NCBI RefSeq assembly: GCF_036227205.1
Contig: NZ_CP109442.1
Coordinates: 1,488,001 to 1,552,000 of the forward strand
DNA length: 64,000 nucleotides
Source of the DNA: Amycolatopsis sp. NBC_01480
Lineage (GTDB): Bacteria > Actinomycetota > Actinomycetes > Mycobacteriales > Pseudonocardiaceae
Reading direction: 5' to 3'
Shown here: positions 49,278-57,506 of the stretch, piece after piece
Layout: the number at the start of each line of letters is the position of its first letter
How positions within the stretch are numbered: the first letter of the stretch is position 1
Translations under genes and position numbers: made by a program
Notes under the pieces: generated by a model
The model's database searches: none
Told to the model about the DNA's origin: nothing
Seen by the model: only the letters and a program-made list of their open reading frames with translations

Positions 49278-50255
49278 ATGAGAACCCCCGAGAACCCCGT
49301 CCGGACCGCGCTGATCGGGCTCGTCGTGCTGGCGCTGGCCTTCGTCACCGCGCTGAACGCGCCGGACCTGCCCGTGATCGGCGACGGCACCACGTACGCG
49401 GCGGAGTTCACCGAGGCCGCCGGCCTGCAGGCCGGGAACGACGTGCGCATCGCCGGGGTGAAGGTCGGCCGCGTGTCGGCGATCGGCCTGAACGGCGCGC
49501 GCGTGCGGGTTTCGTTCAAGGTCAAGGGCGCCTGGCTCGGCGACACCACCGGCGCGGCGATCAAGCTCAAGACCGTGCTGGGCCAGAAGTACCTCGCGCT
49601 GGACCCCGAGGGCAGCGGCACCCTCGACCCGGACCAGCCGATCCCGAGTTCCCGCACCACCGTGCCGTACGACCTGCTCCCGGCGTTCCAGCAGCTTTCC
49701 GCGACCGTGGACAACATCGACACCGGGCAGCTCGCGCGGAGTTTCGAGGCCATCACCGCGACGTTCGCGAACACCCCCGCGGACGTGCGAACCACGCTCG
49801 GCGGGCTCTCCCGGCTGTCGGACACCATCGCCTCGCGCGACCGCGGGCTGACGCAGCTGCTCGCGAACACCCGGCAGGTCTCGTCCACGCTGGCCGACCG
49901 CGACGCGGAGGTCCAGCGCCTGTTCACCGACGGCAACCAGCTGCTCGACGAGGTCCGCCGCCGCGAGTCCGCGATCTCCGCCCTGCTCGGCGGCTCACGC
50001 GAACTCGCGACCCAGCTGTCCGGCCTGATCGAGGACAACGACCACACGCTAGGCCCCGTGCTCACCCAGCTCGATCAGCTCACGTCGCTGCTGCAACGCA
50101 ACCAGGACTCACTCGCCAAGGGCATTCAGGCGTTCGCGCCGTTCATCCGCTTCGCCACCAACTTGTCCGGCAACGGCCGCTGGATCGACGGTTACCTGTG
50201 CGGCCTGCTGCCGCCCTCGGTCGGGCCGCTCAACGAGCCGGGGTGCTTCGGCTGA
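49278..50255 (+). CDS. orphan MCE/MlaD-family lipid-binding protein
   Basis: A 325-residue exported protein. One N-terminal membrane helix (RTALIGLVVLALAFVTALNA) is followed by the MCE domain (YAAEFTEAAGLQAGNDVRIAG ... KVGRVSAIGL ... KLKTVLGQKYLALDP, about 38-115). The C-terminal half is a long helical needle domain with repeating LL/T spacing and a final Cys pair. MCE proteins form hexameric tunnels for lipids, and actinobacterial ones normally occur as six paralogues with YrbE permeases; here there is only one. It overlaps the convergent methyltransferase by 26 bp. Confidence 0.9.
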   Translation: MRTPENPVRTALIGLVVLALAFVTALNAPDLPVIGDGTTYAAEFTEAAGLQAGNDVRIAGVKVGRVSAIGLNGARVRVSFKVKGAWLGDTTGAAIKLKTVLGQKYLALDPEGSGTLDPDQPIPSSRTTVPYDLLPAFQQLSATVDNIDTGQLARSFEAITATFANTPADVRTTLGGLSRLSDTIASRDRGLTQLLANTRQVSSTLADRDAEVQRLFTDGNQLLDEVRRRESAISALLGGSRELATQLSGLIEDNDHTLGPVLTQLDQLTSLLQRNQDSLAKGIQAFAPFIRFATNLSGNGRWIDGYLCGLLPPSVGPLNEPGCFG

Positions 50256-51138
50256 CGTCGTCGGCCGCGGGCCGGTCGAGGCCGGGCACGCCGGTGATGC
50301 GCACGGTCACCTGGTTGTCGTTGTAGGTGTAGGCCTCGTAGGTGAACTCGACGCCGGTCTTCTCGACGTGCTCCATCCAGGCGCGGTACTCGTGCCGCTT
50401 CCAGCCCGGGAAGTTGAAGAACTCGTCGAAGTGCACGATGCTGCCCGGTCGCAGGCGCGGGCCGACGAGGTCCAGCACGGTCTTGGCCGAGCTGTACAGG
50501 TCGCCGTCCACGTGCAGGAAATCGACGTGGCCCTGGTGCTTTTCCAGGAATCCCGGGAGGCTGTCGGCGAACAGGCCCACCACGAGTTCGGCACCGGGGA
50601 CGTCCGGCAGGTCGTCACGCGCGAAGGCGCCGGCGGGCATGCCGTTCAGCCACGCTTCGGGCAGGCCCTCGAACGAATCGAAGCCGTAAACCTCGACGCC
50701 GCCGCGCGCGCCCGCGATGGTACGCAAGGTGTTTCCCGACGCGACCCCGAATTCCAGCGCCATGCCCCCGGTCGGCGCGAGCGAAAGCGCGAACTTCAGC
50801 GTCTCCGGCGGGCTGCCGAAATGCTTGGCGCCGATCAGGCTTTCGCGGGCGAAGATGTTGCTCTCCAGCGCCGCGTCCTGGTCGCCGGCGTAGACGATGT
50901 CGCGGCGGCTGCGGATCTCGAACTCGACCACCCGGTCGAGGAGCCGGTCACCCTGCTGGACGATCTCGGCGCGCAGCTGTTCGCGCATCCGGCCCAATTG
51001 GTCCTGCATTCCGTTCAGCTGATCGGTGTACGGGTCATGCAGCCGGGCGGCGGCGCGGCGCAGCACCGTGCCCGCCTTGCGCCGCAGGGCCCCGCTCAAA
51101 GTCCTTGCAGTCAAACGATCTTCGCGCTGATGGTCCAT
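50230..51138 (-). CDS. TylF/MycF-like SAM-dependent methyltransferase
   Basis: A 302-residue methyltransferase. The N-terminal ~90 residues are helical and coiled-coil-like (MQDQLGRMREQLRAEIVQQGDRLLD). The catalytic domain has motif I MALEFGVASGNTLRTIAG, FDSFEGLPEAW and the metal-binding acidic motif LHVDGDLYSS with HFDEFFNFPGW, typical of macrocin O-methyltransferase family enzymes that act on sugars. No glycosylation cluster surrounds it, so it may modify a cell-surface glycan. Starts at ATG 51138. Confidence 0.87.
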   Translation of the reverse strand: MDHQREDRLTARTLSGALRRKAGTVLRRAAARLHDPYTDQLNGMQDQLGRMREQLRAEIVQQGDRLLDRVVEFEIRSRRDIVYAGDQDAALESNIFARESLIGAKHFGSPPETLKFALSLAPTGGMALEFGVASGNTLRTIAGARGGVEVYGFDSFEGLPEAWLNGMPAGAFARDDLPDVPGAELVVGLFADSLPGFLEKHQGHVDFLHVDGDLYSSAKTVLDLVGPRLRPGSIVHFDEFFNFPGWKRHEYRAWMEHVEKTGVEFTYEAYTYNDNQVTVRITGVPGLDRPAADDVSRSTPAR

Positions 51139-51186
51139 TCACGGACGGTACACAACGGGCAATCGGCCACCTCGGCGCGGGGCGGT

Positions 51187-51594
51187 CTACCCGCGGGTAA
51201 CGACGACTGTCCCCTGCGCCACGGCGCACAGTGCCGACGTGCCGTCTTCGTCCACTGTGTACAGATCGCAGCGGGAGGTCGCGCGCGAGCGGCCGGACTG
51301 GACGACCACGGCTTCGGCCCGCAGCTTCGGACCGCCGGCGGGCTTGAGGTAGTCGATGGTGAAGCCAGCGGTCAGCACGGCCGGGCCGAGAACGGCGCCG
51401 GCGGCGAACGTGAGGGTGTTGTCCGCGGCGTACGCGAGCACCCCGCCATGGACGTAGCCATTCTGCTGTCGCAACTCTTCGCGGATGTCGAGCTCGATCG
51501 TCGCGCGGCGGTCGCCGAACTCCGTCAGCCGAGCGCCGAGCAAAACGGAGAACGGCTGCGACGCGAGCCCTGCACGAGCGGCGGCGAGATCCAT
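51187..51594 (-). CDS. PaaI-type hotdog thioesterase
   Basis: A 135-residue hotdog-fold thioesterase (4HBT, PaaI-like). The central helix motif is QQNGYVHGGVLAYAADNTL, with the HGG and Asp positions expected for acyl-CoA hydrolysis. No membrane or signal segment. Divergent from a MarR gene with a large palindrome between, so it is probably the target of that regulator. Likely removes CoA from aryl- or acyl-CoA intermediates. Confidence 0.88.
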   Translation of the reverse strand: MDLAAARAGLASQPFSVLLGARLTEFGDRRATIELDIREELRQQNGYVHGGVLAYAADNTLTFAAGAVLGPAVLTAGFTIDYLKPAGGPKLRAEAVVVQSGRSRATSRCDLYTVDEDGTSALCAVAQGTVVVTRG

Positions 51595-51600
51595 CGAGGC

Positions 51601-51626
51601 TCCTCACTTCAGTAGTGAAGTGAGGA
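51601..51626. promoter_or_regulatory. palindromic operator between PaaI and MarR genes
   Basis: TCCTCACTTCA-GTAG-TGAAGTGAGGA is an 11-bp perfect dyad, 7 nt upstream of the thioesterase start and 37 nt upstream of the MarR start. The size suits a MarR dimer. Confidence 0.75.
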
Positions 51627-51662
51627 TGGCGCCCGGCGAGCCGCACTGTCGAGATCGGGGCC

Positions 51663-52085
51663 ATGTCCGACGACCAGCGCCTGTTCTTTTTGTTGCAACG
51701 GGCTGCCCACCAGCTCCGCGTAACCGGCGACCGGCGCTGCCTCGCCGCCGCCGGCATCACGACGGCCCAGCTCGGAGCGTTGTTCACCGTCCAGGACCGG
51801 CCCGGGCTCACCCAACGCGAACTGGCCGCGGAGCTGGGCCAACGGGAATCGGCGGTGACGGCGATGATCGGGCGGTTGGTGGAGGGTGGGCTGATCGCGA
51901 AACGGCCGCATCCTCGGCAGCACCGGGCGGTGGTCCTGGAGCTGACCGACGCGGGCGCCCGGGCGCTCGTTCGGGCTCGGCCTGAGGTCGACCGGGTCAA
52001 TGCCGAGCTACGGGCACTGGTCGGGGACTCCGACTACACGCGTACGGCGGCCGCGTTGCAGCGGCTAGCCGACTGGGGGCTATAG
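51663..52085 (+). CDS. MarR family transcriptional regulator
   Basis: A 140-residue MarR regulator. The HTH reads LTQRELAAELGQRESAVTAM with the following IGRLVEGGLIAKRPHPRQHR and wing VVLELTDAGARAL. Terminal helices form the dimer interface. Divergent from the PaaI thioesterase; the 11-bp dyad between them is the likely site. Followed by a 22-bp hairpin at 52116. Confidence 0.9.
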   Translation: MSDDQRLFFLLQRAAHQLRVTGDRRCLAAAGITTAQLGALFTVQDRPGLTQRELAAELGQRESAVTAMIGRLVEGGLIAKRPHPRQHRAVVLELTDAGARALVRARPEVDRVNAELRALVGDSDYTRTAAALQRLADWGL

Positions 52086-52115
52086 CAGCGGCCCTGGCCC
52101 ACCCGGGCCTCGGAT

Positions 52116-52168
52116 GCTCTGAAGGTCACCTTGAGGGCATCCAGGTCCCTCAAGGTGACCTTCAGAGC
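52116..52168. terminator. 22-bp perfect hairpin downstream of MarR
   Basis: GCTCTGAAGGTCACCTTGAG and two more G (52116-52137) pair exactly with 52147-52168 around a 9-nt loop. Arm length is far beyond what termination needs, and it lacks a U-tract, so it may be a dispersed repeat acting as a terminator. Confidence 0.75.
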
Positions 52169-52290
52169 GTCACCCACCCTGCTGCAGCCGAATGGCCGCC
52201 GTAGCAGGGTGTGGCCCAGGCGTCACCCCCTGCACCCCTGCTCGTTTTTCCCTGGAAACTTCCAGCCCCGACCATGGCACCGTGGTGACC

Positions 52291-52377
52291 ATGACGGCAC
52301 GCGCCTGGTGGGCCTGGCAAACACTGCGATCCGCGGCGATCGCCTATCGCGGGACGCGGCGGCGGGCCCGGTCGTGA
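52291..52377 (+). CDS. possible 28-residue basic peptide
   Basis: ATG at 52291 opens MTARAWWAWQTLRSAAIAYR, Trp-rich and basic, and ends RARS at a TGA (52375-52377). The stop and last Ser codon are supplied by the left arm of the palindrome at 52371, just as for the response regulator at 20175. Upstream context is a weak GTGGTGACC. It lies between two long hairpins. Could be a real small gene or chance. Confidence 0.3.
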   Translation: MTARAWWAWQTLRSAAIAYRGTRRRARS

Positions 52378-52416
52378 GTGTTCATGACGGTTAGAACCGT
52401 CATGAACACTCACGAC
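52371..52416. repeat. palindromic repeat, copy 2 (perfect)
   Basis: A 22-bp perfect palindrome: left arm 52371-52392 (GTCGTGAGTGTTCATGACGG then TT), AG spacer, right arm 52395-52416. It shares TCGTGAGTGTT and AACCGTCATGAACACTCACGA with the copy at 20136-20181. Lies between the MarR side and the 3-prime end of the PAC2 gene. Confidence 0.85.
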
Positions 52417-52427
52417 TCAGCGGCGCG

Positions 52428-53351
52428 TTACCGGTCCGGGGACTCGCTGCCGCCCTGCTGCTCGGCGAGGAAACGCTCGAACTGCGAGCCCAGCTCCTCC
52501 GCCGTGGGCATGTGCTCCTTGGACTCCGCGAGCAGGCTGTCGTGCGCGGCGGCCTCGACGAACGTGTCGTACTGGCGCTCCAGCGCGCGCACCACGTCGG
52601 CGACCTCGTCGGACTCCGAGACCTGGCGGTCGATCTCCGCGGTGGCCACGTCGGCGGCCGCGCGCAGCTCGCCGTCGGGCAGGTTCAGACCAGTCGCGCG
52701 GCCAAGGGCCTCGAAGACCTTCAGCGCGGCCGACGGATAGGCCGACTGGGCCAGGTAGTGCGGCACGTGCGCGGCGAAGCCCATCGCGTCGTGGCCCAGC
52801 TCGCCGAGGCGGAACTCGATCAGCGCCGCGACGCTGCCGGGCACCTGCATGCGGTTGGGCAGCGGCTGGTGGTCGCCCACCAGCTCACCGCGCGTCGCGT
52901 GGGCCGTGACGCCCAGCGGGCGCGTGTGCGGGGTGCCCATCGGGATGCCGTGGTAACCGACGGTCAGGCGCACGCCCCAGCGTTCCACCAGCTGCTTGAC
53001 CGCGGTGGCGAAGCGCTCCCAGTCGTGGTCCGGCTCCGGACCGGACAGCAGCAGGAACGGCGTGCCGTCGGTGTCGTGCATCAGCCGGACGGTCAGCTCG
53101 GGCGCCTCGTAGTCCTCCCAGTGGTCCACCGCGTAGGTCATCGGCGGGCGGCGGGAGCGGTAGTCGATCAGCCGGTCGACGTCGAACCGCGCGATCACGC
53201 GGCCCTTGACCTCGTTCGTCAGGTGGTCGGTGACCAGCCGGCCGGTGGAACCCGCGTCCATGAAGCCTTCGAAGAAGTGCAGGAGCACGGCACCGGACAG
53301 GTCGGGGACGTCCGAATCCACCTCGTACAGTTCCTCGGGATCGAACCCCAC
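52428..53351 (-). CDS. PAC2 family protein
   Basis: A 307-residue PAC2 (proteasome assembly chaperone-like) protein. The start is GTG 53351 (VGFDPEELYEVD) because AGGAGG lies at 53358-53363. Conserved blocks: GAVLLHFFEGFMDAGSTGRL, RARFDVDRLIDYRSRRPPMT, FLLLSGPEPDHDWERFA and GVTAHATRGELV. The C-terminus is an acidic helical extension. Actinobacteria carry such proteins alongside a 20S proteasome, but a direct role is not established. Cytoplasmic. Confidence 0.9.
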   Translation of the reverse strand: MGFDPEELYEVDSDVPDLSGAVLLHFFEGFMDAGSTGRLVTDHLTNEVKGRVIARFDVDRLIDYRSRRPPMTYAVDHWEDYEAPELTVRLMHDTDGTPFLLLSGPEPDHDWERFATAVKQLVERWGVRLTVGYHGIPMGTPHTRPLGVTAHATRGELVGDHQPLPNRMQVPGSVAALIEFRLGELGHDAMGFAAHVPHYLAQSAYPSAALKVFEALGRATGLNLPDGELRAAADVATAEIDRQVSESDEVADVVRALERQYDTFVEAAAHDSLLAESKEHMPTAEELGSQFERFLAEQQGGSESPDR

Positions 53352-53532
53352 CGGAATCCTCCTGCTGCTCGCTGTCGTACACGGACGTATCGGAGTACAA
53401 CGCGGCACAACCGCGATTCCATTCCACCCACGTGGCCGAAATAGTAACGCCACGCACTCACCCGGGCCCCGGATCGGGGCATGATGACACTTGTCGTGGC
53501 CATATCTTCACGGAGTCAGGCACGCTGAGCAG

Positions 53533-54045
53533 GTGACCGTAGAGAACACCAGCACGTTGCGCCTGCGTCTGCGCCCACCGGCGCACCGGGTGAGCCGCAA
53601 AGCCGTCGGCCAGTGGACGGTGTCCGCGGCGATCGGCTGGATCGTCGTGATCGGCATCCAGGCGGTGGTGGTGGCGACCAGCGACGACCCGCCGTCGTGG
53701 CTGTCCGTGACGCTGACGATCTGCTGTGTGCTCGCCGCGGCGCACCTGATCGTGATGCCGCAGTGGCGCTACCGCGTGCACCGCTGGGAGGTCACCGGCG
53801 AAGCGGTGTACACGCAGTCCGGCTGGCTGAAGCAGGAGTGGCGGATCGCGCCGATCTCGCGGATCCAGACCGTGGACCTCGAGCGCGGGCCGATCGAGCA
53901 GCTGTTCGGGCTGGCCAAGATCACCGTGACCACGGCGTCGGCCGCCGGGCCGCTGCACATCTCCGGGCTCGACCACGAGCGCGCGGTGGAGCTGGCCGAC
54001 GAGCTGACCCGCACCACGCAGGCCTCCCCCGGCGACGCGACATGA
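53533..54045 (+). CDS. bacterial PH domain membrane protein (YdbS-like)
   Basis: A 170-residue protein with two membrane helices (SAAIGWIVVIGIQAVVVA and VTLTICCVLAAAHLIVM) followed by a bacterial PH domain (bPH2, about 75-150): YRVHRWEVTGEAVYTQSGWL and RIQTVDLERGPIEQLFGLAK. Start GTG 53533. Overlaps the next gene by ATGA, forming the usual YdbS-YdbT pair of unknown function. Confidence 0.88.
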   Translation: MTVENTSTLRLRLRPPAHRVSRKAVGQWTVSAAIGWIVVIGIQAVVVATSDDPPSWLSVTLTICCVLAAAHLIVMPQWRYRVHRWEVTGEAVYTQSGWLKQEWRIAPISRIQTVDLERGPIEQLFGLAKITVTTASAAGPLHISGLDHERAVELADELTRTTQASPGDAT

Positions 54046-55604
54046 CCGGCGTGACCACCGCGGAGACCACCCCGCCCATCCCGGACGCGGGCGGCGAGGG
54101 CACGGCCGGCGCGCCGTGGCACCGGCTCGACCGCCGCATGCTGCTCATCCGCCCGGTGCTGGACGTGGTGCGGTCGCTGCCCCTGCTGATCGGCACGCTG
54201 GTGCTCGGGCACGGCAACAACTGGCAGTGGATCGGGCTCGCCGCGACCGCCGTGACCGTGGCCGTCGGCATCTCGCACTGCCTCACCTCGCGCTATCGCG
54301 TCACCGCGACGCAGGTCGAGTGGCACACCGGGCTGCTGCTGCGCAAACAGCGCGCCGTGCCGCGCGACCGGATCCGCACCGTCGACGTCATGTCGGAGCC
54401 GAAACACCGGCTGTTCTCCCTCGCCGCCGTGCGGATCGGCACCGGACGGCACTCGCACGGCAAGGGCCCGGGCAAGGACGAGCTGGTGCTGGACGCCGTC
54501 ACCGGCGCGGAGGCCCAGCGGCTGAGAACCCTTCTGCTGCACCGGAAAACCTCCACCACGAACGCTGAAGCGAGCACCGACGCCGAAACCGGCCCGCCGG
54601 AGCGGCTGGTCGCGGCCGTCGACAAGCGGTGGCTGCGGTACGCGCCGTTCACGCTGTCCGGCATCGCGGTGGTCGGCGCGATCGTCGGCACGCTGTACCA
54701 CTTCGTGCACGAGCTGCACCTGGACCCGCTGCGTTACGGGCCGCTGCGCGAGCTGGCCCAGCAGTACACCGCCGCGCCGACGTGGCTGGTCGTGCTGCCC
54801 ACGGCGGTCGGGCTGCTGCTGATCGTGGCGGCACTTTCGATCGGCGGCTACGTGCTGTCGTTCTGGAACTTCCGGCTCACCCGCGAGGACGGCGGCACGC
54901 TGCACATCCGGCGCGGCCTGGTCACCACGCGGTCGGTCTCCATCGAGGAGGACCGGCTGCGCGGCGTCGAGGTGAAGGAACCGTTGCCGCTGCGGATGGT
55001 CGGCGGCGCGAAGTGCGTCGCCGTGGCGGCCGGGCTGCGCGAGGGCAAGGGCGCGGACAAGGGCGGCGGGCTGCTCCTGCCGCCGGCGCCGATCGGGCGG
55101 GTGCACGAAGTGGTGGCGGACGTGCTGAACGAGGACATCGCCGCCGTCCCGCTCGTGCGGCACCCGCGGCGGGCGCTGACGCGGCGGCTGACCCGCGCCG
55201 TGACGGGCGTGCTGCTGCTCGCCGCGGCGCTGTTCCTGTTGGCGTGGATCAATTTCCTGCCCGCGTGGCCGTGGCAGGCGGCCCTGGTGCTGCTGCCGTT
55301 CGCGGTGCTCGTGGGCTGGGACCGCTACCGGACGCTGGGCCACGCGCTGGCCGGCAAGTACCTGGTGACGCGCTCGGGCTCGCTGGCACGCAACACCGTC
55401 GCCGTCCGCCGCGACAAGCTGACCGGCATTGTCGTGCACCGCTCGTTTTTCCAGCGGCGGGCCGGGCTGATCACGGTGGTGGCGCCGATCGCCGCGGGCA
55501 GGGGGCACTACCACGTGCTGGACGTCGACGAGACCGACGGGCTGGCGCTCGCCGACCGCGCCGTGCCGGGGCTGCTGAGCCAGTTCCTGATCGCCGAGTC
55601 CTGA
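54042..55604 (+). CDS. bacterial PH domain membrane protein (YdbT-like)
   Basis: A 520-residue protein with three bPH2 domains interleaved with membrane helices. The repeats each carry a R-V/L-T-x-x-x-V-E/G-x-x-x-G-L/x-R pattern (SRYRVTATQVEWHTGLLLRK; NFRLTREDGGTLHIRRGLV; GKYLVTRSGSLARNTVAVRR) and RIRTVDVMSEPKHRLFSL. About six hydrophobic segments. Translationally coupled to the YdbS-like gene by ATGA. Such pairs in other bacteria have been linked to membrane-stress or bacteriocin tolerance; that is not shown here. Confidence 0.88.
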   Translation: MTGVTTAETTPPIPDAGGEGTAGAPWHRLDRRMLLIRPVLDVVRSLPLLIGTLVLGHGNNWQWIGLAATAVTVAVGISHCLTSRYRVTATQVEWHTGLLLRKQRAVPRDRIRTVDVMSEPKHRLFSLAAVRIGTGRHSHGKGPGKDELVLDAVTGAEAQRLRTLLLHRKTSTTNAEASTDAETGPPERLVAAVDKRWLRYAPFTLSGIAVVGAIVGTLYHFVHELHLDPLRYGPLRELAQQYTAAPTWLVVLPTAVGLLLIVAALSIGGYVLSFWNFRLTREDGGTLHIRRGLVTTRSVSIEEDRLRGVEVKEPLPLRMVGGAKCVAVAAGLREGKGADKGGGLLLPPAPIGRVHEVVADVLNEDIAAVPLVRHPRRALTRRLTRAVTGVLLLAAALFLLAWINFLPAWPWQAALVLLPFAVLVGWDRYRTLGHALAGKYLVTRSGSLARNTVAVRRDKLTGIVVHRSFFQRRAGLITVVAPIAAGRGHYHVLDVDETDGLALADRAVPGLLSQFLIAES

Positions 55605-55665
55605 AGCCGTTTCCGGGCCCTCGAAAGCAGTTCCGCGTGGTGGTCCCGCGCGGTAGGAATGGGTC

Positions 55666-56166
55666 ATGACCCGTCTCGCGCGTCCGGAAGACCTGCCTGT
55701 GCTCCGCGAACTCGAACGGGCCGCCGGCGTGCTGTTCCGGGACGTCGGCATGGCGAAGATCGCCGACGACGAGCCGTGGTCGATCGAGGAACTCACGCCG
55801 TTCCAGGCGGACGGGCGGTGCTGGGTCACCGAGGACGCCGGGCGCGTGGTCGCGTACCTCATCGCGGAGGTGGTGGATGGGCGCGGGCACATCGAGCAGG
55901 TTTCGGTGCGGCCGAGCCACGCCCACCGCGGGCTGGGGCGCGAGCTGATCGAGACGGCGGACGAGTGGGCCGGCCGGCTCGGGCTGCCCGCGCTGACCCT
56001 CACCACGTACACCGAGGTGCCGTGGAACGCGCCCTACTACACGAGGCTCGGCTTCCGCGTCCTGCCGAGCGCGGAACTGGGCCCCGAGCTGCGGGAAATC
56101 CGCGCCACGGAGATCTCGCGCGGCCTCGACGAGTGGCCGCGCGTGGCCATGATCCGCAACCGCTGA
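55666..56166 (+). CDS. GNAT family N-acetyltransferase
   Basis: A 166-residue GNAT enzyme. The acetyl-CoA loop is VRPSHAHRGLGRELIETADEW, and the end is WNAPYYTRLGFRVL. The N-terminus LARPEDLPVLRELERAAGVLF is typical of the family. It stands 62 nt after the YdbT-like gene on the same strand. Acceptor unknown. Confidence 0.88.
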   Translation: MTRLARPEDLPVLRELERAAGVLFRDVGMAKIADDEPWSIEELTPFQADGRCWVTEDAGRVVAYLIAEVVDGRGHIEQVSVRPSHAHRGLGRELIETADEWAGRLGLPALTLTTYTEVPWNAPYYTRLGFRVLPSAELGPELREIRATEISRGLDEWPRVAMIRNR

Positions 56167-56309
56167 CCTGCGGTTTTACCCACCCGGGCGACTTGGGTCG
56201 CCCGCGCGGGGGACCCGATTTGCGAGCTGATTCGAACACGTGTTCTACTGGTCGAGCCGGTCCCGGAGGGGGAAGCTCCGCGGGCCGGCTCCCACTACGA
56301 GGAGGCAGC

Positions 56310-56507
56310 GTGGCGGTCAAGATCACCCATCTCACCAACGGCCAGCAGGTCCGCTTCGCCAACGCGGACGGCGCCCGCCGCTACGCCGAGATCATGGGCG
56401 GCGGCATCGACAAATGGGACTTCACCGTGGTCCCGGGTGAGGCGGGGCTGCCGCAGGTGTCGGGGGCGGTCGTCAACGTGCCGGTGTGGCGGATGACGTC
56501 TCAGTAA
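56310..56507 (+). CDS. small conserved-looking hypothetical protein
   Basis: A 65-residue soluble protein starting at GTG 56310 with a strong GAGGAGG at 56299-56305. It reads MAVKITHLTNGQQVRFANAD and ends with PVWRMTSQ; a beta-rich small domain is likely. No family recognised. The preceding 140 bp contain no other gene. Convergent with the broken XRE gene. Confidence 0.65.
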   Translation: MAVKITHLTNGQQVRFANADGARRYAEIMGGGIDKWDFTVVPGEAGLPQVSGAVVNVPVWRMTSQ

Positions 56508-56540
56508 GGCGGAATCCCTTGTGCAGCCGGGAATCCGTGG

Positions 56541-57379
56541 TCACTGCTCAGGGCCGCGAGCCGGGGCCAGGTCCTGGAGGCCGACGACCCGCAGAAGTTC
56601 AAGGCGTTCGTACGTCTCCGTGCCGGGCTGCGCCGAATGCACGATGAGCTGCTGGCTGTGGCCGTCGCTGAGCAGTACCTCGCAGTCGAGGTCGAGGGCG
56701 CCGACCACCGGGTGCCGGAAACTCTTCGGCGAGGGGCGGCGGACCACGACGTCGTGCGACTCCCACAGAGCCTCGAATTCCGTTGAGGCAGCACGGAGTT
56801 CGGCCACCAGGGCGGCCCGGGGTCGTCCGGGCGGGCCGCGGTGACCGCACGCAGGCTCGCCACGTGCGCGCGGGCGTGCGCCTCGTGCTTCTCGGGCGGG
56901 GCCAGATCCCGTGCGCCCGGCACCAGGAACCAGCGGCGGATCATGTTCGTCCCGGTGTGGTCGCCAGCCAGTGCCACGGACATGGCGTTCTGCGCGAGCA
57001 GTTCGCCCCAATCGCTCATCACCGAAGCCGGCAGGTCGTGGAGGCGATCCAGGATCAGCAGCAGTCCGGGGCGGATGTGGTCCGAGGAGCCGCCGGGCCG
57101 CGGCGGCTCGTCGCCGGCCAGGTGGAACAGGTGGTCGCGTTCGACGTCGGTGAGCCGTAGCGCGCGGGCGAGGGCGACCAGCATCTGGCGTGACGGGTGG
57201 GAGCCGCGGCGCTGCTCCAGGCGCGTGTAGTAGTCCGCGGACATCCCCGCCAGCTGCGCCACCTCCTCGCGGCGAAGCCCCGGCGTCCGGCGCCGCGGAC
57301 CCGCGTTCAGGCCCACGTCGGACGGGCTCAGACGCGCGCGGGCGCGGCGCAGGAAGTCGGCGAGTTCGATTCGGTCCAC
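56541..57379 (-). pseudogene. XRE family regulator with MmyB-like domain, frameshifted
   Basis: A complete MmyB-like XRE regulator is spread over two frames. GTG 57379 begins VDRIELADFLRRARARLSPS, then LRREEVAQLAGMSADYYTRL (HTH) and the ligand domain (LLILDRLHDLPASVMSDWGE). After DDP near 56818 the frame shifts and continues RAALVAELRAASTEFEALW, SFRHPVVGALDLDCEVLL and a normal end (LELLRVVGLQDLAPARG). One extra C in the CCCCGGG run would restore it. It diverges from the NAD-dependent epimerase, which is its probable target, as in the hydrolase/XRE pair at 24850-26787. Confidence 0.8.
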
Positions 57380-57506
57380 GGTGCCATGATCCTCCGCGCC
57401 CGGACGCGTATCCAGGGAGAGCAAGTCCCTGGACAAGCGCGTCTCTCCCGCCGCCGCCGCGTTGCCCGCACGCTGGGCTCATGGTTACGACAACGAGGAG
57501 GCAGCC

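Noticed and set aside
48194..50065. 623-codon WYL protein
   Set aside because: The first ~295 codons are antisense to the MCE gene; the HTH begins at ATG 49180.
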